Shown in pieces: positions 1-5,974 of a stretch of 8,616 nucleotides of DNA. The notes beneath the pieces are model-generated. The model made no database searches and was not told where the DNA came from. It saw only the letters and a program-made list of their open reading frames with translations. Numbering within the stretch: the stretch's first letter is position 1; each line of letters opens with the position of its first letter. The stretch is from an uncultured Clostridia bacterium (GTDB lineage Bacteria; Bacillota; Clostridia; Oscillospirales; Oscillospiraceae), in assembly GCA_937894515.1 (NCBI GenBank), contig CALCRH010000180.1, positions 1-8,616 of the forward strand, given 5' to 3'. The position numbers and the translations under genes are program-made.

Positions 1-444
1 CTGGGGCCCCTCCAGCACCTCCACCTTGCGCTCGTCGTCATCGGCATCATCCTCAGCGGTGCGCGTGGCCCAGAGCCCGCGGCAATCGCTGCGCAGGCGG
101 CGGTAGATGGCGGTGGCGTCGTCTATGTTGCTCACGGGGTTGTCCTGCACCAGATTGACCACGAGCACGGGAACATTGCGGTTGATTTCCGACGCGCTCT
201 GCACGGGAGCCACATCAAAGCTCTCCATGCCGATGACACTGTTGATGCGCATATCCATGAGCTGGCGAAGCACCACCTTGGTGATTTTGCCGTCAATCAA
301 ACGCCCCACGGACTGGCTGAGGGAAGCGAAGGCATCAATGGAGACGAGACCGAGGATGCGAGGCTCGTGCGCAGCGGCGCGCAACAGCAGGTTGGCGCCA
401 AACCCCTGCCCCACCGCCACCACCACGGGACGCGACTTGCCGGA
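1..444 (-). CDS. alpha/beta-hydrolase-like protein, internal fragment (both ends missing)
   Basis: Read on the minus strand, the frame ending at base 1 is open throughout and gives a coherent protein: an amphipathic helix (ALLDALVAESG), a hydrophobic strand (PVVVAVGQGFGANLLLRAA), a following helix and strand (EPRILGLVSIDAF), then a later strand (NVPVLVVNLVQDNP) and an acidic stretch (EDDADDDERK). The strand-elbow-helix arrangement around GQGFGAN is that of the nucleophile elbow in alpha/beta hydrolases. The place normally taken by Ser in G-x-S-x-G is Gly, so this may be a non-catalytic member; a DUF3530-like protein is one possibility I could not test. The C-terminus runs off the window and the N-terminus is lost where the sequence switches to asnS. 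Base composition is richer in GC than the genes after it. The fold assignment is moderately sure; the function is unknown. Confidence 0.5.
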
Positions 445-987
445 TTCTGCGACCAGCGCATCGAGAAGGGCCTGCTGGAGCGCCTGGAGCACGTGGCCTC
501 CTCCGACTTCGGCCGGATCACCTACACCGATGCGGTGAAGATCCTGATGGAAAACAACGACAAGTTCGACTACAAGGTGGAATGGGGTACTGATTTGCAA
601 ACCGAGCATGAGCGCTTCCTGACCGAGCAGATCTTCAAGCGCCCCGTGTTCGTCACCGACTATCCCAAGGAGATCAAGGCGTTCTATATGCGCCTGAACG
701 ACGACGGCAAGACCGTTGCCGCCGCCGACTGTCTGGTACCCGGCATCGGCGAGATCATCGGCGGCTCTCAGCGTGAGGAGCGTCTGGACATTCTGGAAGC
801 GCGCATCCGCGAGCTGGGCATGAACCCCGAGGATTACTGGTGGTACTGCGATCTGCGCCGCTACGGCTCCTGCCGCCACGCCGGCTTCGGCCTCGGCTTC
901 GAGCGCATGGTGATGTACTGCACAGGTGTTTCCAACATCCGCGATGTGGAGCTGCACCCCCGTACCGTGGGCAACGCAGAGTTCTGA
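445..987 (+). CDS. asnS: asparaginyl-tRNA synthetase, C-terminal fragment (5' part missing)
   Basis: This is the last 180 residues of the class IIb enzyme that charges tRNA-Asn with asparagine in the cytoplasm. Recognisable AsnRS blocks in order are DKFDYKVEWGTDLQTEHER, the KRPVFVTDYPKEIKAFYMR block, GIGEIIGGSQREERLD, EDYWWYCDLRRYG, and class II motif 3 at 883-918 (GFGLGFERMVMY) with its ATP-binding Arg. The ending RDVELHPRTVGNAEF is the normal AsnRS C-terminus. A full enzyme is about 465 residues, so the anticodon-binding OB domain and class II motifs 1 and 2 are missing. The frame stays open further left (to an ATG at 367), but those residues do not resemble AsnRS and are antisense to the hydrolase fragment. 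Similarity is credible only from about FCDQRIEKGLL (base 445) onward. Whether the organism has an intact copy elsewhere cannot be seen. Confidence 0.93.
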   Translation, partial: FCDQRIEKGLLERLEHVASSDFGRITYTDAVKILMENNDKFDYKVEWGTDLQTEHERFLTEQIFKRPVFVTDYPKEIKAFYMRLNDDGKTVAAADCLVPGIGEIIGGSQREERLDILEARIRELGMNPEDYWWYCDLRRYGSCRHAGFGLGFERMVMYCTGVSNIRDVELHPRTVGNAEF

Positions 988-999
988 TTTGCATTTTTG

Positions 1000-1030
1000 A
1001 GGGAGACAGCGAATGCTGTCTCCCTTTTTT
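1000..1030 (+). terminator. Rho-independent terminator of asnS
   Basis: A perfect 10-bp stem, GGGAGACAGC (1001-1010) with GCTGTCTCCC (1015-1024), closes a GAAT loop and is followed at once by six T residues. An extra A-T pair extends the stem. It begins 13 bases after the asnS stop codon. Confidence 0.93.
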
Positions 1031-1031
1031 A

Positions 1032-1059
1032 TTCACAAAATGTTCACAGTTTCTTGACA
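1032..1059 (+). promoter_or_regulatory. three 11-bp-phased TTSACA direct repeats, possible response-regulator box with a -35 hexamer
   Basis: TTCACA occurs at 1032-1037 and 1043-1048, and TTGACA at 1054-1059; each start is exactly 11 bases after the last. The third copy is also a perfect sigma-A -35 hexamer. Tandem TT-n-A-(C/T)-A hexamers at one-helical-turn spacing are the pattern bound by PhoP/OmpR-family response regulators in Firmicutes. No convincing -10 lies 16-18 bases after TTGACA; TATAGT (1069-1074) and TATAAC (1086-1091) are the best -10-like hexamers nearby but are badly spaced. The repeats are seen directly; their function is inference. Confidence 0.4.
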
Positions 1060-1065
1060 AGAGAG

Positions 1066-1092
1066 TGTTATAGTAACATTTGATTTATAACA
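1066..1092. promoter_or_regulatory. 7-bp inverted repeat, candidate operator of the acyltransferase-ligase operon
   Basis: TGTTATA (1066-1072) and TATAACA (1086-1092) are perfect inverted arms separated by 13 bases. A nested TAACA (1074-1078) also pairs with TGTTA of the left arm. The element lies 30 bases upstream of the start codon at 1122, just after the TTGACA hexamer, where a repressor or activator of this operon would be expected to sit. It is AT-rich, so chance occurrence is possible. Confidence 0.3.
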
Positions 1093-1121
1093 AAATTTGA
1101 GATACGGTTTGTGAGGGTATT

Positions 1122-1994
1122 ATGAAAGAAAACAAGCGCCGTCCCGGTGACCGAAAAGACGGAAAGCTGCTGCGGGAGCTGGACTCCCTGCACTTTATCA
1201 CCGGTATTATCTATCCCAACCGCTGCGACAATGAGGCCTATATCTCCCAGCGGGTGGATCTGACCCCCATCAAGGCATACATTGCCGAGAAAAACGAAAC
1301 GGCGGATTTTAAGTACACCTATTTCCACATCGTGGTGGCAGCCCTGATCAAGACCATCACCCTGCGGCCCAAGCTGAGCCGCTTTATCGTCAACGGCAAC
1401 TTCTATCAGCGCAACGAGGTATCCGCCAGCTTCGTGGTGAAAAAGCAATTCTCTGACCACGCCGCCGAGGCGCTGGCCATGCTGCACGCCAAGCCCACGG
1501 ACACCATGGAGACCATACATAACTATATCCGGGATCAGGTGACGGACTGCCGCAGTGAAAAGGTGGACTCCTCCACCGAGAGCATGGACACCTTTAACAA
1601 GCTGCCCCGCTGGATGTCCAAGACCGGCGTGAAATTCGTCATGTGGCTGGATAAGCACGGCTGGGTGCCGTCTTCGTTCATTGAGACCGACCCCTACTAT
1701 TCCAGCGTGGTCATCTCCAATCTGGGCAGTATCAAGCTCAAGTGCGGCTACCATCATCTGACCAACTGGGGCACCTGCTCCATGTTCTGCATCATTGGAG
1801 AAAAGAAGCTGTCGCCATTCTATGACGAAAACGGCAGCGTCACCATGCGCGAGACGCTGGATCTGGGACTGACCATTGACGAGCGTCTGGCGGACGGCTA
1901 TTACTATTCCAAGTCCGTGCGGCTGCTCAAGTACCTGTTGGAGCATCCGTGGGAACTGGACAAACCTATGAAAGAGGAGGTTCACTATGAGTGA
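1122..1994 (+). CDS. stand-alone E2/CAT-fold acyltransferase (2-oxo-acid dehydrogenase acyltransferase family)
   Basis: This 290-residue protein matches the catalytic domain of 2-oxo-acid dehydrogenase E2 acyltransferases and the related chloramphenicol acetyltransferase fold. Residues 198-204 (ISNLGSI) match the E2 vSNLG block, and residues 249-259 (GLTIDERLADG) match the E2 active-site block L-x-x-x-D-H-R-x-x-D-G. The catalytic His is replaced by Glu254, while Asp258 and Gly259 are kept. His-211 and His-212 (YHHLTNWGT) are nearby candidates for another role. There is no lipoyl domain, no peripheral subunit-binding domain, and no E1 or E3 gene beside it, so a role in a dehydrogenase complex is unlikely. 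It is probably cytoplasmic, with no signal peptide or membrane segment. The start at 1122 has a modest GAGGG site (1113-1117) only 4 bases upstream. Its stop overlaps the start of the ligase gene, which suggests it uses the acyl group that the ligase activates. The acceptor is unknown. Confidence 0.8.
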   Translation: MKENKRRPGDRKDGKLLRELDSLHFITGIIYPNRCDNEAYISQRVDLTPIKAYIAEKNETADFKYTYFHIVVAALIKTITLRPKLSRFIVNGNFYQRNEVSASFVVKKQFSDHAAEALAMLHAKPTDTMETIHNYIRDQVTDCRSEKVDSSTESMDTFNKLPRWMSKTGVKFVMWLDKHGWVPSSFIETDPYYSSVVISNLGSIKLKCGYHHLTNWGTCSMFCIIGEKKLSPFYDENGSVTMRETLDLGLTIDERLADGYYYSKSVRLLKYLLEHPWELDKPMKEEVHYE

Positions 1995-3696
1995 AGTAAA
2001 GACCCCTTGGAAAGACTATCTGGGCGGCGTGCCCATGCATTTGGATTATTTTGACGGCTCTATGTTTGATGCCGTAGAGAATATTGCCAAGCGTTATCCT
2101 AACAATATCGCCTTTGACTTTATGGGCAAGTCCACCACCTACCGTAAGATGGTGCAGGAGATCGACCGGTGCGCCCGCAGTCTGAAAACCATCGGCATTC
2201 GCCCCGGTGACAAGATCACCATTGCCATGCCCAACTGCCCGCAGGCCATCTATATGTTCTATGCGGTGAATCTGGTGGGCGGCATCGCCAACATGATCCA
2301 CCCCCTCAGCGCAGAGAAAGAGATCGAGTTCTATCTCAACGAGTCCCAGTCCGTCACCGCTATCACGCTGGACCAGTTCTACGACAAGTTTGAGCGGGTG
2401 CGGCAGAACACCGGTATCGTGAATATCATTATCGCCAGCGTAAAGGACGCGCTGTCCAAGCCCATTCGCGCCGGCTATATGCTGACCGAGGGCCGCAAGA
2501 TCCAGAAGATCCCCGAGGACGCACCGGTGATCCGCTGGAAGGAGTTTATGGAGCTGTCCAAGTGCTGTTTCTACGGCAACTATCGGGTCAAGCGCGCGGC
2601 GGAGGATCCCGCAGTCATTCTGTATTCCGGCGGTACCACCGGTATCAGCAAGGGCATCGTACTGACCAACGGCAACTTCAACGCGCTGGGACAGCAGATC
2701 ATCGCCACCAACCCCATGTTCCGTCCCGGCGACCGGATGCTATCCGCCATGCCGCTGTTCCACGGCTTTGGTCTGGGGGTCTGCATCCACTCCATGCTCT
2801 CCCAGGGCGGGCGCTGTATCCTGATCCCCCGCTTTACCGCTCAGAGCTATGCCAAGCAGATCGTTCGCTACAAGTGCAACTTTATCGCCGGTGTACCCAC
2901 GTTGTACGAAGCACTGCTGCGTTTGCCCAGCATGAAAGACGCCAATTTGAGCAGTCTCAAGGGCGTGTTCTCCGGCGGCGACAGCCTGTCCATCGAGCTG
3001 AAGAAGAAGTTTGACAAGTTCCTCTACGACCACCACGCTGTCATTCAGGTGCGGGAGGGGTATGGCACTACCGAGACCGTCACCGCCTGCTGCCTGACAC
3101 CGCCCCACATGTATAAAGAAGGCAGCATCGGCGTGCCCTTCCCCGACACCTACATCAAAATCGTGGAGCCGGATACGGATCGGGAGCTGCCCTACGGTCA
3201 GGAGGGCGAGATCCTGCTTGCCGGCCCCACCGTGATGAAAGAGTACATGAATCATCCCGATGAGACCGCAAAGACGCTGCGTACCCATGACGATGGGCTG
3301 ACCTGGGTCTACACCGGCGATCTGGGAACCATGGACGAACAGGGCTTTATCTATTTCCGGGGACGTGCCAAGCGCATGATCATCTCCTCCGGCTACAATA
3401 TCTATCCCGGACAGCTGGAAAACATCATTGACGCCAACGACAAGGTGCAGATGAGCTGCATTATCGGTGTGCCCGATCCCTACAAAATGCAAAAGGTAAA
3501 AGCCTTCGTTATGCTCAAAGAAGGCATTGCCCCCACCCAGGAGGTCAAGGACGAGCTCATGGCTTACTGCCGCAAGCATATCGCCAAGTATGCCATGCCC
3601 TACGACATCGAATTCCGCAGTGAACTGCCCAAAACCCTGGTGGGAAAAGTGGCCTACCGGCAGTTGGAGGAAGAAGAGCTTGCCAAAAATTCCTGA
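1987..3696 (+). CDS. AMP-forming acyl-CoA synthetase-like ligase (class I adenylate-forming)
   Basis: This 569-residue cytoplasmic enzyme belongs to the ANL superfamily and resembles long- or medium-chain fatty acyl-CoA synthetases, which activate a carboxylate with ATP and then form the CoA thioester. All core motifs are present: the phosphate-binding loop YSGGTTGISKG (213-223), YGTTE (359-363), YTGDLG with its ribose-binding Asp445 (442-447), the hinge FRGRAKRMIISSGYNIYP (457-474), and the adenylation-step Lys554 in LPKTLVGK. It ends soon after Lys554 (residue 569), so there is no carrier (T/ACP) domain. The N-terminal residues 20-120 carry the usual AMP-ligase start (FDAVENIAKRYPNNIAF). 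The ATG overlaps the stop of the upstream acyltransferase by 8 bases and has AGAGGAGG (1972-1980) before it, so the two are translationally coupled. The acyl substrate cannot be read from sequence; a hydrophobic acid is likely. Confidence 0.9.
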   Translation: MSEVKTPWKDYLGGVPMHLDYFDGSMFDAVENIAKRYPNNIAFDFMGKSTTYRKMVQEIDRCARSLKTIGIRPGDKITIAMPNCPQAIYMFYAVNLVGGIANMIHPLSAEKEIEFYLNESQSVTAITLDQFYDKFERVRQNTGIVNIIIASVKDALSKPIRAGYMLTEGRKIQKIPEDAPVIRWKEFMELSKCCFYGNYRVKRAAEDPAVILYSGGTTGISKGIVLTNGNFNALGQQIIATNPMFRPGDRMLSAMPLFHGFGLGVCIHSMLSQGGRCILIPRFTAQSYAKQIVRYKCNFIAGVPTLYEALLRLPSMKDANLSSLKGVFSGGDSLSIELKKKFDKFLYDHHAVIQVREGYGTTETVTACCLTPPHMYKEGSIGVPFPDTYIKIVEPDTDRELPYGQEGEILLAGPTVMKEYMNHPDETAKTLRTHDDGLTWVYTGDLGTMDEQGFIYFRGRAKRMIISSGYNIYPGQLENIIDANDKVQMSCIIGVPDPYKMQKVKAFVMLKEGIAPTQEVKDELMAYCRKHIAKYAMPYDIEFRSELPKTLVGKVAYRQLEEEELAKNS

Positions 3697-3717
3697 CTTT
3701 ATTGCCAGTAATAATTC

Positions 3718-3746
3718 TTGAAAGCGCAAAATATCCATGGTATAAT
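3718..3746 (+). promoter_or_regulatory. sigma-A-type promoter of the PAS/HTH regulator
   Basis: TTGAAA (3718-3723) and a perfect TATAAT (3741-3746) are separated by 17 bases, 30 bases before the start codon at 3777. A short inverted repeat, ATAAT (3742-3746) with ATTAT (3753-3757), overlaps the -10 and could serve autoregulation, but it is AT-rich and weak evidence on its own. Confidence 0.8.
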
Positions 3747-3776
3747 GAACTTATTATGAGGAAATGAGGTGTCCGC

Positions 3777-4463
3777 ATGGAAAAAGAAATGAAACGGCAT
3801 TACTCTCTGCTGGTTGATTTTTTGGGACACATTTTAGGCCCGGACTATGAGGTGGCGCTCCACGAGTTGAGCGATAATTCCAACCAGATCATTGCCATCG
3901 CCAACGGTGAACTGACCGGACGGCATATCGGTTCTCCGCTGAGTAACACCATGCTGGAATATGTGGCGGGCAATCTCTATGAAACACAGGACTACGTTCT
4001 GGGCTTTGAATCTGTCAGCGCCAACGGGAAAAAGATGCGCTGTAACTCCATGTTTATCAAGGGACGCAGCGGCGAATTGGCCGGCCTTTTGTGCATCAAC
4101 TTCGATGCCAGCCGCTATGAAGAGCTCAGCGCCCGTATTCTGGATCTGTGCGGCAGTGCCATTCAGCCCGCTGCACCCAGCGGCACCCATCTGATCGCCG
4201 ATTCCGCCGATCCCAGCGAGGCAGGTCGGGCTTATCCCACCTCGATTGCCGGCGCCACTGCCAGCATCGTATCCAGCGTGGTGGCCGCCTATCCCGTGCC
4301 GGTAGACCGCCTGACACAGGACGAAAAGATGGAGATCATGGATATCCTGAACCGCAAGGGCGTGTTCCTGCTCAAGGGTAGCGTCAGCTATGTGGCCAAG
4401 GAGCTGCACAGCAGCGAGGCCAGCATCTATCGTTATTTGGGAAAGCTGAACAACAAAAAGTAA
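3777..4463 (+). CDS. YheO-type PAS domain / HTH transcriptional regulator (DauR-like)
   Basis: This 228-residue cytoplasmic DNA-binding protein has two parts. Residues about 6-117 form a YheO-like PAS domain: GPDYEVALHEL, then IANGELTGRHIGSPLS, and a final strand GLLCINFD. Residues about 179-225 form the family's C-terminal helix-turn-helix: LTQDEKMEIMDILNRKGVFL, then VAKELHSSEASIYRYLGKL. The linker (118-178) is rich in Ala, Ser and Pro. Such regulators, including DauR of D-arginine catabolism, are thought to sense a small molecule through the PAS-like domain. The gene has its own promoter and a GAGG site 7 bases before the ATG. It sits directly downstream of the acyltransferase-ligase operon in the same direction, so that operon is the obvious candidate target; this is inferred from position. 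The ligand is unknown. Confidence 0.9.
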   Translation: MEKEMKRHYSLLVDFLGHILGPDYEVALHELSDNSNQIIAIANGELTGRHIGSPLSNTMLEYVAGNLYETQDYVLGFESVSANGKKMRCNSMFIKGRSGELAGLLCINFDASRYEELSARILDLCGSAIQPAAPSGTHLIADSADPSEAGRAYPTSIAGATASIVSSVVAAYPVPVDRLTQDEKMEIMDILNRKGVFLLKGSVSYVAKELHSSEASIYRYLGKLNNKK

Positions 4464-4496
4464 AACAATCCCACCCTTGCGGGTGGGATTGTTTTT
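4462..4496. terminator. bidirectional terminator between the regulator and galM
   Basis: A perfect 15-bp stem (4462-4476 with 4481-4495) closes a TTGC loop; its GC core is CCCACCC/GGGTGGG and its outer part is A:T. Read on either strand it ends in a T run, so it can stop both the regulator transcript and the convergent galM transcript. It starts inside the regulator stop codon (4461-4463) and overlaps the galM stop codon (4495-4497). Confidence 0.93.
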
Positions 4497-5532
4497 ATAG
4501 CTTTTCCAGGGTTTGGAACTGCAGAAGGGTGGATTGCTGATAGGTCTCACCACGCTTGAGCAGAATAGGTGGAAACGCCGGATAGCTGGTGGCACAGGGA
4601 TAGTGCTGGGTCTCCAGACAGAAGCCGGCACGCCGGGCATAGTGGGCACCACCCTTGCCAGTACCGCCCTCACCCAGATGGTTGCCGGAATAGAACTGTA
4701 TCCCGGGCTGGGTAGTAACAAGGCTCAAGGTGATCCCCGTGGCGGGAGAATAGGCCAGTACCGCCGGTGCGGCATCCGGCCGCAGGCAATAGCAATGGTC
4801 ATAGCCGCCCACCAGCTCCATCTGCTCATACTGGATGGGAAAGCCCTGTCCGATATGGCGCAGCGTGCGGAAGTCCATGGGGGTCTTATCCACCGGCAAA
4901 ATCTGGCCGGTGGGACATGCATCATCCGCGGTCTCCAAAAAGCTGTCCGCATTGATCTCCAGCATCTGCCGATCCACGCTGCCGCTATGGTGACCGGACA
5001 GGTTGAAATAGCTGTGGTTGGTCAGGTTGATCAGCGTGTCGGCATCGCTGACGGCCTCATAGTGCATGGAAAAAACGCCGTTTTCGTCTAGAGCGTAGGT
5101 CACGGTGAGATCCAGATTGCCGGGGAAGCCATCCTCGCCGTCCGGACTGTGGTAGGCAAAACGCAGTTTGCCGCCGGAAACAGAGGTGGAAAACAGGCGC
5201 TTATGGAACACACCGTGGAGATGGTTCATGCCATCGTTCGGCTGCATCCGATATTCTTTTCCGTTCAGCGTAAAACGGCTGTCCTTCAGTCGATTGGCCA
5301 CGCGGCCGATGCAGGCGCCGAAAAACACATCGTCCGCTTCATAGGCGGCCAGATCATCGTAACCCAACACAATGTCTACCGGGTTTCCCTGCCGGTCATT
5401 GACCCAGATATTGGTAATGATACAACCATAATCCAGGCAGGAAATTTTGATCCCGGTTTCGTTTTCCATGGTATAGCACGTCACCGGACGTCCATCTGAG
5501 GTGGTGCCGAATGCGCGAGAGCTGATCTGCAT
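4495..5532 (-). CDS. galM: aldose 1-epimerase (galactose mutarotase)
   Basis: This 345-residue cytoplasmic enzyme interconverts the alpha and beta anomers of galactose or glucose at the entry to the Leloir pathway. Family motifs and catalytic residues are all present: GRVANR (76-81), NHLHG with His106, SPDGEDGFPG (129-138), LTNHSYFNLSGH with His173, GGYDH with Asp245, QPGIQFYSGN, and GFCLETQHYP with the catalytic base Glu307. His106 is followed by GV rather than the usual GG. Length is normal. The frame is open further upstream, to an ATG at 5667. I chose 5532 because AAGGAGAGG (5540-5548) lies 7 bases before it, homology begins there, and the promoter at 5563-5591 would lie inside the longer version. 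No other galactose gene is in view; the minus-strand ABC transporter ATPase at the window end is the only other sugar-related gene. Confidence 0.96.
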   Translation of the reverse strand: MQISSRAFGTTSDGRPVTCYTMENETGIKISCLDYGCIITNIWVNDRQGNPVDIVLGYDDLAAYEADDVFFGACIGRVANRLKDSRFTLNGKEYRMQPNDGMNHLHGVFHKRLFSTSVSGGKLRFAYHSPDGEDGFPGNLDLTVTYALDENGVFSMHYEAVSDADTLINLTNHSYFNLSGHHSGSVDRQMLEINADSFLETADDACPTGQILPVDKTPMDFRTLRHIGQGFPIQYEQMELVGGYDHCYCLRPDAAPAVLAYSPATGITLSLVTTQPGIQFYSGNHLGEGGTGKGGAHYARRAGFCLETQHYPCATSYPAFPPILLKRGETYQQSTLLQFQTLEKL

Positions 5533-5539
5533 AGTGGGT

Positions 5540-5548
5540 CCTCTCCTT
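5540..5548 (-). promoter_or_regulatory. ribosome binding site that fixes the galM start
   Basis: On the minus strand AAGGAGAGG lies 7 bases before the ATG at 5532. The upstream in-frame ATG codons at 5562 and 5667 have no comparable site, so the shorter protein is the real one. Confidence 0.85.
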
Positions 5549-5562
5549 CCTTTTCTCGGCAT

Positions 5563-5591
5563 ATTGTAACAAACCGAAACGCTTTTTGCAA
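5563..5591 (-). promoter_or_regulatory. galM promoter
   Basis: On the minus strand TTGCAA (5586-5591) and TACAAT (5563-5568) are separated by exactly 17 bases, and the -10 lies 30 bases before the galM ATG. It is back to back with the trxA promoter, the two -35 boxes being only 5 bases apart. Confidence 0.8.
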
Positions 5592-5596
5592 GATAC

Positions 5597-5624
5597 TTGT
5601 AATGTGCGTTTTTTGCGGTATAAT
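5597..5624 (+). promoter_or_regulatory. promoter of the trxA-hom-permease operon
   Basis: TTGTAA (5597-5602) and a perfect TATAAT (5619-5624) are separated by 16 bases, 32 bases before the trxA start. It diverges from the galM promoter, and the -35 regions are nearly abutting. Confidence 0.75.
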
Positions 5625-5656
5625 AGGAACAGAAATCTGTAATGGAGGATGATGTT

Positions 5657-5956
5657 ATGGGTATCATTCATGTGGATACCGAGCAGTTTGACACCGAAGT
5701 TTTGCAGAGCAACGAACCGGTTTTGGTGGACTTCTGGGCAACGTGGTGCGGACCCTGCCAGATGTTGGCTCCTGTACTGGAAGAGATCGCCGCAGAGGTC
5801 AAGGTAGCCAAGATCGACGTGGATAAAAATCCGGAGCTGGCCATGGCATTCGGCATTGAGAGCATCCCTACTGTGCTGGCTTTCCGGGATGGGCAGATAG
5901 CGGGGAAGTCCATCGGTCTGGTGGGCAAAGAGACTCTGCTGGCGTTGTTGCAGTAA
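5657..5956 (+). CDS. trxA: thioredoxin
   Basis: This 99-residue cytoplasmic thiol-disulfide reductant has the canonical active site WCGPC (30-34) within VDFWATWCGPCQMLAP, and the cis-proline Pro71 in ESIPTVLAF. VAKIDVDKNPELA and the C-terminal GLVGKETLLALL complete the thioredoxin fold. It is slightly shorter than the usual 105 or so residues. An in-frame ATG at 5642 would add five residues, but that codon overlaps GGAGG (5644-5648), which sits 8 bases before the ATG at 5657; the latter is therefore the start. It is the first gene of an operon with homoserine dehydrogenase 18 bases downstream. No thioredoxin reductase is in view, so the reductant is supplied from elsewhere. The co-transcription with hom has no obvious mechanistic reason. 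Confidence 0.96.
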   Translation: MGIIHVDTEQFDTEVLQSNEPVLVDFWATWCGPCQMLAPVLEEIAAEVKVAKIDVDKNPELAMAFGIESIPTVLAFRDGQIAGKSIGLVGKETLLALLQ

Positions 5957-5974
5957 CAGGCAAGGAGGGCGCTT

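Noticed and set aside
107..538. Plus-strand open frame across the junction
   Set aside because: It is low-complexity, rich in Ser, Thr and Arg, antisense to the hydrolase fragment, and runs across the discontinuity.
1068..1985. Long minus-strand open frame (about 305 codons) opposite the acyltransferase gene
   Set aside because: It mirrors the coding frame of a clear E2-family protein; its translation shows no recognisable family, and it has no ribosome binding site of its own. The same holds for long antisense frames at 2740-3738, 3834-4721 and 6203-7072.
1122..1994. Subunit of a pyruvate or branched-chain dehydrogenase complex
   Set aside because: There is no lipoyl or subunit-binding domain, no E1 or E3 neighbour, and the catalytic His is missing.
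1987..3696. NRPS adenylation module
   Set aside because: The protein stops 15 residues after the catalytic Lys, so it has no carrier domain, and none is encoded nearby; the motifs fit acyl-CoA synthetases better.
5574..5590. Possible cre (CcpA) site between the galM promoter elements
   Set aside because: The core GAAACGCTTT has some symmetry, but four of the ten defined positions of the cre consensus disagree, which is too weak to call.
5533..5667. Longer galM start at 5667
   Set aside because: The extra 45 residues are not galactose-mutarotase-like and would cover the galM promoter; the ATG at 5532 has a strong ribosome binding site.
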